64,000 nt of DNA, from positions 2,790,001 to 2,854,000 of the forward strand of contig NZ_CP020562.1 of the NCBI RefSeq assembly GCF_002082565.1. Direction: 5' to 3'. This document shows positions 54,923 through 63,263 of the stretch, piece after piece; position 1 is the first letter of the stretch; the number at the start of each line of letters is the position of its first letter. The notes under the pieces are model-generated. The model had not been told where the DNA came from, made no database searches, and was given only the letters and a program-made list of their open reading frames with translations. Source of the DNA: Halomonas sp. GT. GTDB lineage: Bacteria > Pseudomonadota > Gammaproteobacteria > Pseudomonadales > Halomonadaceae. Made by a program: the position numbers and the translations under genes.

Positions 54923-55363
54923 ATGACGATTTTCGAAGCATTACGAAAAGATCACGACATCCAGCGGGATCTGTTGTCACGCTTGGTAGAAACCCATGGC
55001 GATAGCGAAGAGCGCGAAAAGCTCTATCAAAAAGTGCGCGCCGAACTTAAATACCATGCCAACGCCGAGGAACGCTCACTCTATATCCCCATGATGGATA
55101 TCGACCTGACCCAAGAAAAAGCTCGCCACAGTGTTGCAGAGCATCATGAAATTGATGAAATGATAGAACTCCTCGACGAAACTGATTACAGCGCAACCAA
55201 CTGGCTAACCCACGCCAAACAGTTACAGCACTTAGTCACCCATCATCTGGATGAAGAGGAGCAGGAGGTATTTCAGCTGGCAGGTCGTGGCCTAAAAGAG
55301 CAGCAGAAAACATCGCTTGCGACACAATATCAATCAGAAATGAAGCGACAACGCTCAGAATAA
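54923..55363 (+). CDS. Hemerythrin domain-containing protein
   Basis: 146-residue four-helix protein. Iron-ligand candidates are in order: His in LRKDHDIQRDLL, His-Glu in YHANAEERSLY, His-His-Glu in VAEHHEIDEM and HHLDEEEQEVF, as in bacterial hemerythrin/DUF-type di-iron proteins. Likely binds O2 or acts in iron or nitrosative-stress handling; not established. GGAGAGAGG precedes the ATG at 54923. Ends at a terminator. Confidence 0.9.
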   Translation: MTIFEALRKDHDIQRDLLSRLVETHGDSEEREKLYQKVRAELKYHANAEERSLYIPMMDIDLTQEKARHSVAEHHEIDEMIELLDETDYSATNWLTHAKQLQHLVTHHLDEEEQEVFQLAGRGLKEQQKTSLATQYQSEMKRQRSE

Positions 55364-55392
55364 ACGCCTTAATTTAGCAGTGCCTAAAAATG

Positions 55393-55429
55393 AAAACGCT
55401 TATGCAAAGCGGCGCATAAGCGTTTTTTT
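55393..55429 (+). terminator. Rho-independent terminator after the hemerythrin gene
   Basis: AAAACGCTTATGC (55393-55405) pairs with GCATAAGCGTTTT (55413-55425) and is followed by a T-run. Confidence 0.9.
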
Positions 55430-55556
55430 ATCGATGGATTTTCATGTTCGCACCTGCGTTTTTCATGCTATCGACGTCCCCCCTTGTGGTTAAGCTTCAG
55501 CGTGTTAAAGGTACAACATTACAAAAAGCTGACGCTCCCTGCTCAAGGAAAACTTC

Positions 55557-56540
55557 ATGCTTGGCCAATGGCTTGATTGGACTCTCGATGACAAACACCC
55601 TTCTCCGCGGTCCGGCCGCTTTGGCAGCGGCACCTACCAATTGCATGCACCGGGGATTTTAGAGATAACTCCGGCGGCTGTTCGTCCCGCGGCTCACGCT
55701 TGTGTTTTTTCTGCTGCGATACATGGTAACGAAACAGCCCCCGTGGAACTGTTGGGTAACTGGCTATCTGCGATAGAGGCCGGCACGATAACCATTGGCG
55801 CACCTATACTAGTGATTTTAGGCAACCTGCCTGCTTTAAAAGCCCAGCAGCGATTTATCACGACTAACCTCAACCGCTTATTTCAGCGCGAACTAACCGA
55901 AACAGGCCAAGAACCTGATCGGGCACGTGAGTTAATGTCAGCGGTAGATAGTTTTTATAATCGTCATCAGGCCTTTCCCAAACTCCACTACGATTTACAC
56001 ACGGCGATTCGCGGTAGCCTATACACTCGCTTTGTCGTAGAGCCCTTCGCAGAAACCATGATCAACCCAGAGCAGTGGGAATGGCTCGCAGCGGCAGATA
56101 TGCAAGCGGTGCTACATCAACACCAGCACAGTTGGACGTTTTCTCACTACAGTAAGCATTACCACGCTGCCCAAGCCTTCACTTTCGAATTAGGCCGCGT
56201 TGCGCCCTTTGGAGAAAACGACATGGCTGCATTAGCGCCGATGCTAACGCTTATTAACGCACTTAGCGCTGGAGAGCAGCCACCTAAAAAGCCCACTGAC
56301 ACAATGACGTTTTTCCAAGTTCAACACGAGCTAATGCGTCAGGCAGAAACCTTTTGTCTCTGTTTCGATGAAGATGTCCCCAATTTCAGCCGCTTTGAGC
56401 CGGGCACTTGTCTCGCTAAAGATAGCGTAGCGGGTGATTTTATTGTTGGGGACACGCCTTTGCATGTGGTATTTCCCAATGCAAAGGTAGAGATTGGTGC
56501 ACGGGCAGCACTGCTAGTTGTCCCCTCTCACGCCAGCTAA
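55557..56540 (+). CDS. astE: Succinylglutamate desuccinylase
   Basis: Last step of the arginine succinyltransferase pathway: N-succinylglutamate to succinate and glutamate. 327 residues, Zn-carboxypeptidase-like. Seen: AAIHGNETAPVELL (Zn His and Glu), HYDLHTAIRGS (third ligand His) and FELGRVAPFGENDMA. Normal length. The other ast genes are not in the window. It is followed 240 bp later by an ABC transporter of the basic amino acid type, consistent with arginine uptake and use. Confidence 0.94.
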   Translation: MLGQWLDWTLDDKHPSPRSGRFGSGTYQLHAPGILEITPAAVRPAAHACVFSAAIHGNETAPVELLGNWLSAIEAGTITIGAPILVILGNLPALKAQQRFITTNLNRLFQRELTETGQEPDRARELMSAVDSFYNRHQAFPKLHYDLHTAIRGSLYTRFVVEPFAETMINPEQWEWLAAADMQAVLHQHQHSWTFSHYSKHYHAAQAFTFELGRVAPFGENDMAALAPMLTLINALSAGEQPPKKPTDTMTFFQVQHELMRQAETFCLCFDEDVPNFSRFEPGTCLAKDSVAGDFIVGDTPLHVVFPNAKVEIGARAALLVVPSHAS

Positions 56541-56568
56541 CGACCCACGCACCACACCAAGAAAATAA

Positions 56569-56589
56569 TTGTTAAAAATGCTTTAACAA
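56569..56589. promoter_or_regulatory. Inverted repeat TTGTTAAA-N5-TTTAACAA after astE
   Basis: Perfect 8-base arms (56569-56576 and 56582-56589) in the gap before the ABC operon. It lacks a U-tract, so an operator for the ABC operon is as likely as a terminator. Confidence 0.4.
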
Positions 56590-56780
56590 CAATAACGTAG
56601 AGGCGTTTCCAGGTTTATCAATGTGTGTTGAAACGAACGTTTTTCTTATAAATCGCATAAGGAAAGCACGCAATATGCACAAGGCCTGATAGAATCGCCC
56701 CTTTTTTCGCGCCAGCCGCCTATCAAGCACGTGTTTTAAACCTGTTGCTGCTGCGGCAACCCTGTACTGGAGCCACTGTT

Positions 56781-57551
56781 ATGGCTGATACGCCTACCCC
56801 CCTTGAAGTGCGCAATATAAAAAAGCGCTTTGGCGATACAGAAGTTCTCAAAGGCCTCTCTCTCGAAGCTCAAAAGGGTGATGTCATCACTCTCATTGGT
56901 GCATCAGGGTCTGGCAAAAGTACCTTCTTGCGCTGTATGAACCTATTGGAACAACCTGACGAGGGTGAACTGTTCGTTCATGGCGAACAGATTCGCTTTA
57001 AAACGACCAGACATGGCCGCGAACCTGCCGATTGGAAACAAGTCGTGCAAATGCGTGCCAAGCTGTCGATGGTTTTCCAGAGCTTCAACCTCTGGGCTCA
57101 CATGACGTTGCTTGAGAACATTATCGAAGCGCCTATTCATGTTCTGGGAAAACCCAAAAAAGAAGCTATTGAACACGCACGTGCACTGCTCGAGCGGGTT
57201 GGGCTAAGCGCACGCGCTGATGCCTACCCGGCGCAAATGTCAGGAGGACAGCAGCAGCGCGGAGCAATTGCCCGAGCGCTCGCGATGGACCCAGAAGTGA
57301 TGTTGTTCGATGAACCCACGTCTGCTCTTGATCCAGAACTGGTCGGCGATGTTTTGAAAGTAATGCACGGCTTGGCAGAGGAAGGGCGCACCATGGTAGT
57401 GGTCACTCACGAGATGAGCTTTGCCCGAGATGTATCTAGCAAAGTGATTTACCTGCACCAAGGTTTAGTAGAAGAAGCTGGCGCGCCTGCTGATGTGCTA
57501 GGCAACCCGCAATCACCGCGCTTAAAGCAATTTCTGGCCCCCAAATATTGA
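56781..57551 (+). CDS. Basic amino acid ABC transporter, ATP-binding protein (HisP/AotP-like)
   Basis: 256-residue ATPase of the polar amino acid uptake family. Walker [10 protein letters not shown], signature [15 protein letters not shown] and Walker [15 protein letters not shown] are intact; the [15 protein letters not shown] and [16 protein letters not shown] segments are HisP/AotP-typical. ATG at 56781 follows GGAG. First gene of the operon ATPase, two permeases and two binding proteins. The inferred substrate class, arginine/ornithine/histidine, comes from family resemblance and the astE neighbour. Confidence 0.93.
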   Translation: MADTPTPLEVRNIKKRFGDTEVLKGLSLEAQKGDVITLIGASGSGKSTFLRCMNLLEQPDEGELFVHGEQIRFKTTRHGREPADWKQVVQMRAKLSMVFQSFNLWAHMTLLENIIEAPIHVLGKPKKEAIEHARALLERVGLSARADAYPAQMSGGQQQRGAIARALAMDPEVMLFDEPTSALDPELVGDVLKVMHGLAEEGRTMVVVTHEMSFARDVSSKVIYLHQGLVEEAGAPADVLGNPQSPRLKQFLAPKY

Positions 57552-57566
57552 TCAGCGAGGCACACC

Positions 57567-58268
57567 ATGCTTGATTTGCAAGGTTATGGCCCCCGCCTGA
57601 TCGAAGGGGCGGGCGTTACACTTCAATTAGCGGTTCTATCACTCATTCTTGCCATTGTGCTTGGCTTGTTAACGGCGACGGCTAAAATGTCACGCAACTG
57701 GTTCCTACGACGCACAGCGACGGTGTATACAACCGTAATTCGCGGCGTACCGGACTTGGTGCTGATGATGCTACTTTTCTTTGGTGGTCAGATCGGTGTT
57801 AACGCCATTAGCGACATGCTGTATGACAATTATGACATCGATATCTATATTAATTTCAATGCGTTTGCGGCGGGCGTTATCACCATAGGGTTCATTTTTG
57901 GCGCCTACATGGGTGAAACTTTCCGCGGTGCTTTCATGGCGGTTGATAACGGTCAGATCGAAGCAGGAAAAGCGTATGGCATGAGCAATGCCTTGGTATT
58001 TAGGCGTATTCGTTTTCCGCAAATGATGCGCCACGCACTACCCGGCTTATCCAACAACTGGATGGTACTGCTCAAAACAACCGCACTCGTATCCGTCATT
58101 GGTTTGACAGATATGGTTCGCGTGGCCGCAGAAGCTTCCCGGGCCACCCATGAACCCTTTGCTTTTCTACTTCCTGTAGCGGCAGTTTACTTGCTGATTG
58201 CTAGCGTATCCGAGTGGATTTTCGTGCGGCTACAAAAACGTTACGACATCGGCTTTGGGGGGCAGTGA
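57567..58268 (+). CDS. Amino acid ABC transporter permease (HisQ/AotQ-like)
   Basis: 233-residue permease with five helices and the EAA loop (EAGKAYGMSNALVFRRIRFPQMMRHALPG, read in parts). The TLQLAVLSLILAIVLGLLTATAK start and the TVIRGVPDLVLMMLLFFGGQ segment are HisQ-like. GAGG precedes the ATG at a gap of 15 bp after the ATPase. It overlaps nothing; the HisM-like gene starts one base after its stop. Confidence 0.93.
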   Translation: MLDLQGYGPRLIEGAGVTLQLAVLSLILAIVLGLLTATAKMSRNWFLRRTATVYTTVIRGVPDLVLMMLLFFGGQIGVNAISDMLYDNYDIDIYINFNAFAAGVITIGFIFGAYMGETFRGAFMAVDNGQIEAGKAYGMSNALVFRRIRFPQMMRHALPGLSNNWMVLLKTTALVSVIGLTDMVRVAAEASRATHEPFAFLLPVAAVYLLIASVSEWIFVRLQKRYDIGFGGQ

Positions 58269-58269
58269 G

Positions 58270-59001
58270 ATGCTGGATATTTCTGCGTGGTTCAACGACC
58301 TGCTAGCTGGCAACCTGATTTTTACCCCAACCACATTAGGCTACTACTGGGAAGGACTAGTCACGACGACCCAACTGGTATTCCTCTCGTTGGTAGCGGG
58401 CCTAGTGCTGGCAGTACCGCTTGCCATTATGCGCAGCTCAAAGCATAAATGGATTAGCTTACCCATCTACTTTTACACCTATGTCTTTCGTGGCACGCCA
58501 CTGCTGATTCAGCTATACATCATTTACTATGGCGTGGTGTTTATTGATGGTATCCAGGAAACATTTTTGTGGCCCATCCTTCGGGAAGCTTTCTACCCTG
58601 CCTTAATCGCCTTTACGCTTAACACGGCAGCGTATACCACCGAAATTTTCCGCGGGGCAATCAAAGCCACATCCAAAGGGGAAATTGAAGCAGCCAGAGC
58701 CTACGGTATGTCACAAGGCCTGATGATGCGGCGTATTATTCTGCCCAGTGCCTTCCGTCGCGCCCTGCCCGCCTATGGCAACGAAGTCATCTTTATGCTG
58801 CATGCCAGCGCTATTGCCAGCGTTGTCACGCTAATGGATCTGACAGGTGCCGCGCGCTTTGTTTATGCCCGTTTCTATGCGCCATTTGATGCATTCCTAT
58901 TTGTAGCAGCGATCTACCTTTGTCTTACGTTTGCCATTTTGTACTTCTTCCGTTTCTTGGAGAAAAAGCTGCTGGCCCACCTACGGCCGCAAAACACCTA
59001 G
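58270..59001 (+). CDS. Amino acid ABC transporter permease (HisM/AotM-like)
   Basis: 243-residue permease, second half of the HisQM heterodimer. Seen: YWEGLVTTTQLVFLSLVAGL, YTYVFRGTPLLIQLYIIYYG and the EAA loop EAARAYGMSQGLMMRR. The ATG at 58270 lies directly after the previous stop (GTGAG ATG), indicating coupled translation. Normal length. Confidence 0.93.
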   Translation: MLDISAWFNDLLAGNLIFTPTTLGYYWEGLVTTTQLVFLSLVAGLVLAVPLAIMRSSKHKWISLPIYFYTYVFRGTPLLIQLYIIYYGVVFIDGIQETFLWPILREAFYPALIAFTLNTAAYTTEIFRGAIKATSKGEIEAARAYGMSQGLMMRRIILPSAFRRALPAYGNEVIFMLHASAIASVVTLMDLTGAARFVYARFYAPFDAFLFVAAIYLCLTFAILYFFRFLEKKLLAHLRPQNT

Positions 59002-59004
59002 TAT

Positions 59005-59089
59005 CAAAAGTACATGAAAACAAACGCATCTAATAACAAAAGTACCTAGCGACAAAAACAGCCTCGTTTGTTTTACCGTCAAACAAACG
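59005..59089 (+). repeat. Intergenic repeats between permease and binding-protein genes
   Basis: Two direct copies of CAAAAGTAC (59005-59013 and 59037-59045, 32-bp period) and a perfect inverted repeat CGTTTGTTT-N7-AAACAAACG (59065-59089). This hairpin just before the first binding-protein gene could trim or stabilise the mRNA so that the binding protein is made in excess, as is usual in such operons, or it could mark a separate promoter. Confidence 0.5.
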
Positions 59090-59186
59090 TTGGTTCATAG
59101 CAACGCTTCCTCTTTTCGTTCGCCTCAACCTAGGGTACGTTAAAGGGGATCAACTCTAGTGAACCTGCTTTCTACGGAGTATAAGA

Positions 59187-59957
59187 ATGAAAAAACTACT
59201 AACAGTATCTGTGCTTGGCTTAGCCATTGCTGCTGCCTCTTCTGCCCAAGCACGAGATTACGACCATGTGCGCATTGGTGTCGACGTGCCCTACGAACCA
59301 ATGGAATTCCGCACAGCCGATGGTGAGCTGACCGGTTTTGATATCGATCTTGGCAACGCACTTTGTGAGCGCATCGGTGTAACCTGTGAATGGGTTGAGC
59401 AAGAGTGGGACGGCATTATTCCTGGCCTAATGTCGCGCAACTACGATGCCATCATGTCCTCCATGACGATCAACGATGAGCGTCGCGAGCAGGTATTGTT
59501 CTCAGACCCCTACATCACTATGCCGTCCGCCTGGTTCGCACCAAGCGGCTTTGACATCAGTGAAGCCAATGAAGAAACCCTCGCAGGGAAAACGATTGGT
59601 GTGCAGCGCGGTACGCTGCAAGATAACTACGTGACTGACAACTTCAACAGCGTTGCCAGCATCAGCCGCTACTCCACCGCCGATGACATGGTGCTGGATA
59701 TGGAAGCACAGCGTTTGGACATCGTGTTCCTCGACTTCCCGATCGGCCAGTCCACCCTGTTAGAAAGTGAAGAAGCCGAGTACGTTGTGATTGGCGAACG
59801 TATCAGCGAACCAAAAGAGTATTTCGGTGACGGCTTTGGCATCGCTTTCCGTCAGCGTGACGAAGCACTCGCTGAAAAATTCAATGAAGCCCTTGCAGAG
59901 CTTCAAGAAGATGGCACTTACGACGAAATTTTCGCTCGCTACTTTGGCGAAGAGTAA
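59187..59957 (+). CDS. Amino acid ABC transporter substrate-binding protein 1
   Basis: 256-residue periplasmic binding protein with a signal peptide ending at AQARD (mature from about residue 23). The SBP_bac_3 fold is shown by VRIGVDVPYEPMEFRTADGELTGFDIDLG, EWDGIIPGLMSRNYDAIMSSMTI and GVQRGTLQDNY (read in parts). Closest by eye to the lysine/arginine/ornithine-binding group. GGAG precedes the ATG by eight bases. Paralogue of the next gene. Confidence 0.93.
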   Translation: MKKLLTVSVLGLAIAAASSAQARDYDHVRIGVDVPYEPMEFRTADGELTGFDIDLGNALCERIGVTCEWVEQEWDGIIPGLMSRNYDAIMSSMTINDERREQVLFSDPYITMPSAWFAPSGFDISEANEETLAGKTIGVQRGTLQDNYVTDNFNSVASISRYSTADDMVLDMEAQRLDIVFLDFPIGQSTLLESEEAEYVVIGERISEPKEYFGDGFGIAFRQRDEALAEKFNEALAELQEDGTYDEIFARYFGEE

Positions 59958-60307
59958 GCGCTAGCAGCATGTGTACGCCTCCCCATACCGGGGAGGCTTA
60001 TACCGCGAGAAGCTATCATGCACACTTATCTTCTTTCAGCGCCATTATTGTTGCAATTGCCAACTCTTTGCGCGCTCCGCCCAGGTACTAGCGGTGATAT
60101 CGCCTGCTTTTATCTGAGCGAATGGTTCGACGAATAGCCTTCCCCTCTTGGCACGCCCGTGCCATTCCACGCCCCTGCGCGTGATCTTTGTAATGCGGAA
60201 ATAACGCATTACGACCCTGCGCTTAGCGCACCCCACATGCTTTAGCTCATAAAAAAATCGCCGCTAGGCATGTAATCAATACCTAAAAAACGCTTCAGGA
60301 GACTACT
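59958..60307 (+). other. 350-bp spacer between two binding-protein genes
   Basis: No credible gene. It starts with the hairpin GCCTCCCC-N5-GGGGAGGC (59977-59997), without a U-tract, which could act as an mRNA-stabilising or partial terminator element. A minus-strand frame (60045-60236, 63 codons) lacks similarity and a ribosome site. The length suggests that the second binding protein has its own promoter. Confidence 0.55.
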
Positions 60308-61105
60308 ATGCGTTATGCAACGCTTCCCCTTGCCGCTATCTTCGCGGTTGGTTTTTCGACGGCTTTTGTTTCCCCCCAGGCTGATGCCCGGGACTACGAC
60401 GAGATTCGTCTTGGGGTCGATATCCCTTACGAACCCTTTATGTACCGAGAAGCAGACGGCACGTTGACTGGCTTTGAAATCGAGTTGGGTAACGCGGTTT
60501 GTGATTACCTAGAAGCAAGCTGCACCTGGGTCGAGCAGGACTGGGACGGTATTATTCCCGGCCTTCTCGCTCGTAATTACGACGCCATTATGTCATCCAT
60601 GGCGATTACCGATGAACGCGCCCAACGCGTGCTGTTCTCAGAGGCCTATTACACAACGCCCAGCGCTTGGATCACCACGCAAGAGCGTGACATCGACATT
60701 GAAGACCGCGCCAGCCTAGAAGGGCTAACCGTTGGTGTTCAGCGGGCAACGCTGCAGGATAACTACGTCACTGAACTTTACGGTGACATACTGGAAATCC
60801 GCCGCTATACCGGCGTAGACGATGTGGTGACCGACCTGATGGCCGGGCGTTTAGACCTCACCTTTATGGACTACCCAATTGCTGAAGCCGCGATTGAAAT
60901 TGATACGCCGGAGAGTGATTTCCAGCGTATTAGTGACTTTATCAAACAGCCTGAGCATATCTTTGGCAAAGGGGTAGGTGTTGCGTTTCGTCCGCGGGAT
61001 GAAGCCTTGGCAGAGCGTTTCAATGAAGCATTAAGCGCGCTAAAAGAAGACGGCACCTACGATGAAATCATGAACCGCTACTTCAACTACGATGTGCGCT
61101 TATAA
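60308..61105 (+). CDS. Amino acid ABC transporter substrate-binding protein 2
   Basis: 265-residue paralogue of the upstream binding protein: signal peptide to about residue 28, then IRLGVDIPYEPFMYREADG, TWVEQDWDGIIPGLLARNYDAIMSSMAI and TVGVQRATLQDNYVTELYG (read in parts). A tandem pair with clear but incomplete identity suggests duplication followed by change in ligand preference. CAGGAG precedes the ATG. It presumably shares the permease encoded upstream. Confidence 0.93.
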   Translation: MRYATLPLAAIFAVGFSTAFVSPQADARDYDEIRLGVDIPYEPFMYREADGTLTGFEIELGNAVCDYLEASCTWVEQDWDGIIPGLLARNYDAIMSSMAITDERAQRVLFSEAYYTTPSAWITTQERDIDIEDRASLEGLTVGVQRATLQDNYVTELYGDILEIRRYTGVDDVVTDLMAGRLDLTFMDYPIAEAAIEIDTPESDFQRISDFIKQPEHIFGKGVGVAFRPRDEALAERFNEALSALKEDGTYDEIMNRYFNYDVRL

Positions 61106-61184
61106 GTACAATTTGTAAGCACGACCTCTGCGCCGACCGCTGGTCGGCGCATATTTACCACCTGTTGATTCCTCTGGGAAGCAC

Positions 61185-62339
61185 ATGCTGACTCTTGTTA
61201 AAAACGCCCAGCTTTTCTCGCCAGAACCCCGCGGTCTTTGCCATCTGCTTATCGCTGACCAGCGTATTGCCGCGGTAATAGATGCGTCTGAACCGGTGAA
61301 TCTAGGGCCATTAATTACCACCGTGGATCTTGAAGGGCGTCGCGTAATCCCTGGCTTAGTCGACCCCTTGGTACACTATATTGGTGGCGGCGGTGAAGGA
61401 GGTTTTGGCAACCGAACGGCAGAACTCAGTTTAGAAGATGCCTGTGCCTCAGGCGTCACAACGCTGATTGGCGCCCTAGGCACCGATGCACTAACCCGCA
61501 CCCCCGCCAATTTAATTGGTAAAGCACGAGAACTCGCCGCTGGGGGCTTAACCGCCTACGCCTATACCGGTTCTTATCAACTTCCCCCAGTAACACTTAC
61601 CGGCTCCATCGCTAGCGATATTCTTTATATTCCAGAGTTTATTGGTGTGGGCGAAGTCGCCATTAGCGATCATCGAGGCTCTCAACCGACGACCCAAGAG
61701 TTAACGCGACTTGCCTCGGATGCACGAACAGCAGGCTTGCTGGCAGGAAAATCAGGGATTGTCTTCATCCACACGGGCGATGCCGACACTCACTTGGAAC
61801 CACTTCGCAACGTTGCTAAACATAGCGCGATTCCGCTTGCACAGTTCTACCCTACCCACATCAATCGTACCGCTGAACTATTTGAGGATGGCCTACGCTT
61901 TGCTCGTGAAGGTGGCTTTATCGACTTCACTACCAGCACAACACCAGAGCTATTAGCAGGCGGCGAAGTACCAGCCTCAGAAGCCGTTGCCAGAGCGCTG
62001 AAAGCACGTATTGACCCCCGCCAGATAAGTCTCTCTTCAGATGCCAATGCCTCGCTGCCAGAATTTGACGAACAGCGCCGCTTTGTTGGCTTAAAACCCG
62101 GTAGACTAAGCAGCCTCTTCGAGGTGCTCGGTGAATGTATTAATGAGCATCATGTCAGTATTGAGCATGCATTAAGATGCGCCTCGACAACTGCTGCCGA
62201 TACGCTAAAGCTGCCCCGGAAAGGACGGCTTGTAGAAGGAACGGACGCCGATTTTATCGTACTTGCCGAAGAGCACTGGGCCATTGATCAAGTGTGGGCA
62301 TTGGGCAAAACCATTTACGACAGTAAAGCATGCTACTAA
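61185..62339 (+). CDS. iadA: Isoaspartyl dipeptidase homologue (IadA-like amidohydrolase) with altered metal site
   Basis: 384-residue amidohydrolase similar throughout to beta-aspartyl dipeptidase IadA, which hydrolyses isoAsp-X dipeptides. Seen: IGGGGEGGFGNRT, VTTLIGALGTDALTR, the His ligands in FIHTGDAD and YPTHINRT, and SLSSDANASLPEFD with the catalytic Asp. However the first HxH pair, DQHVH in E. coli as I recall it, is DPLVH here: the first His is replaced by Leu (TTG codon). The bridging Lys region reads GVGEVAISDHRG. Activity may differ or need another metal arrangement. It follows the amino-acid transporter on the same strand (79-bp gap), suggesting peptide or amino-acid scavenging. 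Confidence 0.82.
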   Translation: MLTLVKNAQLFSPEPRGLCHLLIADQRIAAVIDASEPVNLGPLITTVDLEGRRVIPGLVDPLVHYIGGGGEGGFGNRTAELSLEDACASGVTTLIGALGTDALTRTPANLIGKARELAAGGLTAYAYTGSYQLPPVTLTGSIASDILYIPEFIGVGEVAISDHRGSQPTTQELTRLASDARTAGLLAGKSGIVFIHTGDADTHLEPLRNVAKHSAIPLAQFYPTHINRTAELFEDGLRFAREGGFIDFTTSTTPELLAGGEVPASEAVARALKARIDPRQISLSSDANASLPEFDEQRRFVGLKPGRLSSLFEVLGECINEHHVSIEHALRCASTTAADTLKLPRKGRLVEGTDADFIVLAEEHWAIDQVWALGKTIYDSKACY

Positions 62340-62444
62340 AAAGCCCAGTTGACATGCTATGCCACCTTAGCACTTGAACCTGTAACGAACTTGCTCAGTC
62401 AAATCGAGTCTGTAATCCATTAAGGAAACTCACAAGGAAGTCTC

Positions 62445-63263
62445 ATGGCTGAACAAACCAATGCAAACGTCTCCACCGAGGCGGCTTACGATTCGCGCCC
62501 CTCTTCACACTGGACCGCCTGGGGGCAATGGCTGGCGTTATTCACCATGACCGTGGATCACCTTACCCGTTATGTGTTGCCGGGTGACTGGGACTTAGGT
62601 TGGGCAGGTTCGTCCATTGGCCGCATCGCTTTTCCCCTCTTTGCGGCAATGGTGGCCTGGCACGGGCTGTTTAATACCCGCAACCCATTACGCTACTCGC
62701 GCCGCATACTGATCATTGGTCTAGTGGCTCAGTTGCCTTATATGCTGATGCCACGCACGTCTGACGATTTTATCCTTAACGTCTGCTTCACACTTGCCTG
62801 CGGCCTAGCGTTGGGGGCGTTGGTTCGCCAAGGTTGGCAGCACTATCAACAGCAGACGCTAGGGTTAGCATGGCTAATGCTTGGTGCGGCGGTAGGCGTA
62901 ACCGTCTGGTATCTACTGGGTTTCTGGGTGGAGTACGGCCATAACGGTTTGCTACTGATTCCACTATTAATGTTCGCCATGCAAGCGCTTAGCGAAACCC
63001 GCAACGCGCTGAAATCGCGCTTATGGGCAGGTTTAGCCGCGTTTCCCTCACTTTGGATAGCCGGTCAAATGAATGCTTCGGACATGGCAAAGTCGTTCAC
63101 CGTTGGCACCTGCGTAGTAGTATTATTACTGGCAGCAGGTGCCGCCCAACGCGTACCTCCCGTAGCACTGGCTATGCCACGCCGCCTATGGCTCGCTTGG
63201 TATCCAGGACACTTTGCTTTAATTGCGCTGTGGCTGCTGCTTAGCGGCCAGCTTATGGGGTGA
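62445..63263 (+). CDS. TraX-family membrane acyltransferase-like protein
   Basis: 272 residues, about eight hydrophobic helices. The DHLTRYVLPGDW and SIGRIAFPLFAAMVAWHGLFNTR segments are the TraX hallmarks. The F-plasmid member N-acetylates pilin; chromosomal relatives, like this one, have no known substrate. No conjugation genes are near. AAGGAA precedes the ATG. Its stop overlaps the convergent GGDEF gene by 11 bases. Confidence 0.85.
   Translation: MAEQTNANVSTEAAYDSRPSSHWTAWGQWLALFTMTVDHLTRYVLPGDWDLGWAGSSIGRIAFPLFAAMVAWHGLFNTRNPLRYSRRILIIGLVAQLPYMLMPRTSDDFILNVCFTLACGLALGALVRQGWQHYQQQTLGLAWLMLGAAVGVTVWYLLGFWVEYGHNGLLLIPLLMFAMQALSETRNALKSRLWAGLAAFPSLWIAGQMNASDMAKSFTVGTCVVVLLLAAGAAQRVPPVALAMPRRLWLAWYPGHFALIALWLLLSGQLMG

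Noticed and set aside
60045..60236. 63-codon minus-strand frame in the binding-protein spacer
   Set aside because: No ribosome site, no similarity I recognise, and it crosses a likely promoter region.
62445..63263. TraX as a sign of a conjugative element
   Set aside because: No transfer, relaxase, integrase or replication genes lie nearby, and the neighbours are ordinary chromosomal genes.
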